This document shows, piece after piece, positions 14,568 to 15,208 of a stretch of DNA of 15,208 nucleotides. Position numbers and translations under genes: made by a program. The notes below the pieces were generated by a model. It did no database searches, was not told the DNA's origin, and saw nothing but the letters and a program-made list of their open reading frames with translations. The first letter of the stretch is position 1. Each line of letters starts with the position of its first letter. This DNA comes from Planctomycetota bacterium. Its GTDB lineage: Bacteria; Planctomycetota; B15-G4; JADJEK01. The stretch spans positions 1 through 15,208 of the forward strand of contig JAEUIB010000169.1 in NCBI GenBank assembly GCA_016795255.1, read 5' to 3'.

Positions 14568-15122
14568 ATGGCGTCGGCACCACGGCTGTTCAGCATCGGT
14601 CACGGCAGGCGCGATCTCGCGGGGTTCCTCGAGATCGTGCTCGCACGTTCGATCGGCACGCTTGTCGACGTGCGGGCCAAGCCGACCTCGCGCCGCTTCC
14701 CGCACTTCGCGCAGGCCGCGCTGTCCGACGCGCTGCGCGAAGTCGGAGTGCAGTACGTGTGGGAAGGAGCCGGCCTCGGCGGCCACCGAACGCCCGGGCG
14801 CGACTCGCCGCACAGCGCGTTGTCCGACGATGCGTTCCGCGGCTACGCCGAGCACATGGCGACGCGGTCGTTCCAGCTCGCCGCGAAGCGGCTGCTGGCG
14901 CGCGCGGCGGACGAATGCGTCGCGTTCCTGTGCGCCGAGCATTTCCCGACCGACTGCCACCGCAGGTTCCTCGCGGATTGGCTGGTCCTGCAAGGCGCGA
15001 CGGTCGGACACGCGGTCGAGCCCGACCGCACCGACGAGCACGTGCTCCACCCGGACCTGCGAGTCGTCGACGGCGTGCTCGTCTACGACGGTGGTCGCGG
15101 GTATCAGAAGCGACTGTTCTGA
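14568..15122 (+). CDS. DUF488 domain-containing protein
   Basis: A 184-residue cytoplasmic protein of the DUF488 family (PF04343), whose biochemical role is not known to me. Conserved features are the start FSIGHGRRDLAGFLEI (residues 8-23), LVDVRAKPTSRRFPHF from about residue 32 (D34, R36, R42), GLGG after a YVWEGA segment, and the C-terminal cysteine/histidine signature CAEHFPTDCHR (C122, E124, C130, H131, R132). Length and motif order fit a complete family member. ATG 14568 is chosen because SIGHG begins within ten residues of the start in relatives. The open frame extends back to GTG 14289, but that part is Arg-rich and lies across the long inverted repeat. There is no Shine-Dalgarno sequence in the 20 nt before the ATG, and the base of the inverted repeat ends 19 nt upstream. 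It may have its own promoter or a structured leader. Confidence 0.9.
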   Translation: MASAPRLFSIGHGRRDLAGFLEIVLARSIGTLVDVRAKPTSRRFPHFAQAALSDALREVGVQYVWEGAGLGGHRTPGRDSPHSALSDDAFRGYAEHMATRSFQLAAKRLLARAADECVAFLCAEHFPTDCHRRFLADWLVLQGATVGHAVEPDRTDEHVLHPDLRVVDGVLVYDGGRGYQKRLF

Positions 15123-15208
15123 CGCGGCGGCTCGCGACCCGGCGCAACCGACGCGCGATCCGCGGCTCCGATCGCGGCTCGAATCACGGCACGGAGCGGA
15201 AACGGGAT

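Noticed and set aside
15123..15208. Start of another gene at the right edge
   Set aside because: Too short to judge; no start with ribosome binding site and no recognisable protein motif in any frame.

Overview
The window is GC-rich, with codon third positions almost all G or C, and every gene I can support lies on the + strand. The content is a TolB-propeller/amidohydrolase fusion, a short ABC-exporter pair, a secreted GH51 arabinofuranosidase, three secreted HEAT-repeat proteins with Gly/Pro-rich linkers, and a DUF488 protein. This suggests a Planctomycetota-like chromosome, but that is an inference from domain architecture and composition; no rRNA or marker gene is present to prove it.

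Layout. (1) 1-2910: the 3' part of a large TolB-like beta-propeller + amidohydrolase gene whose start lies outside the window. (2) 3061-5462: an ABC ATPase and a multi-spanning permease that overlap by an ATGA, clearly one translational unit. (3) 5499-7886: a GH51 alpha-L-arabinofuranosidase, 36 nt behind the permease and with a good ribosome binding site, so possibly in the same transcript. (4) 7996-14267: three tandem paralogous exported HEAT-repeat proteins (called HEAT1, HEAT2 and HEAT3 here). HEAT1 and HEAT2 are close relatives 83 nt apart. HEAT3 is more divergent and is separated from HEAT2 by a strong hairpin. (5) 14268-14567: a 300-nt gene-free stretch almost filled by one very long imperfect inverted repeat with a side hairpin. 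(6) 14568-15122: a DUF488 protein. The last 86 nt hold nothing I can recognise.

How the parts may work together. The amidohydrolase, ABC pair and GH51 are ordinary families and I see no sequence evidence that they form one pathway. The HEAT trio looks like a real unit. All three share an export signal, a disordered linker, a W-x2-WW-x2-N-[RK]-D motif before the first repeats, an RP-x5/6-D-x2-W break in mid-protein, and a W-N-x8-N ending at a fixed distance from the C-terminus. I see no catalytic motif, so they are probably extracytoplasmic scaffold or binding proteins of unknown role.

The two most interesting items are the HEAT trio with its conserved non-HEAT end motifs, and the roughly 236-nt palindromic structure before the DUF488 gene. 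The latter could be a structured RNA, a cis-regulatory leader or a miniature inverted-repeat element; sequence alone does not decide.
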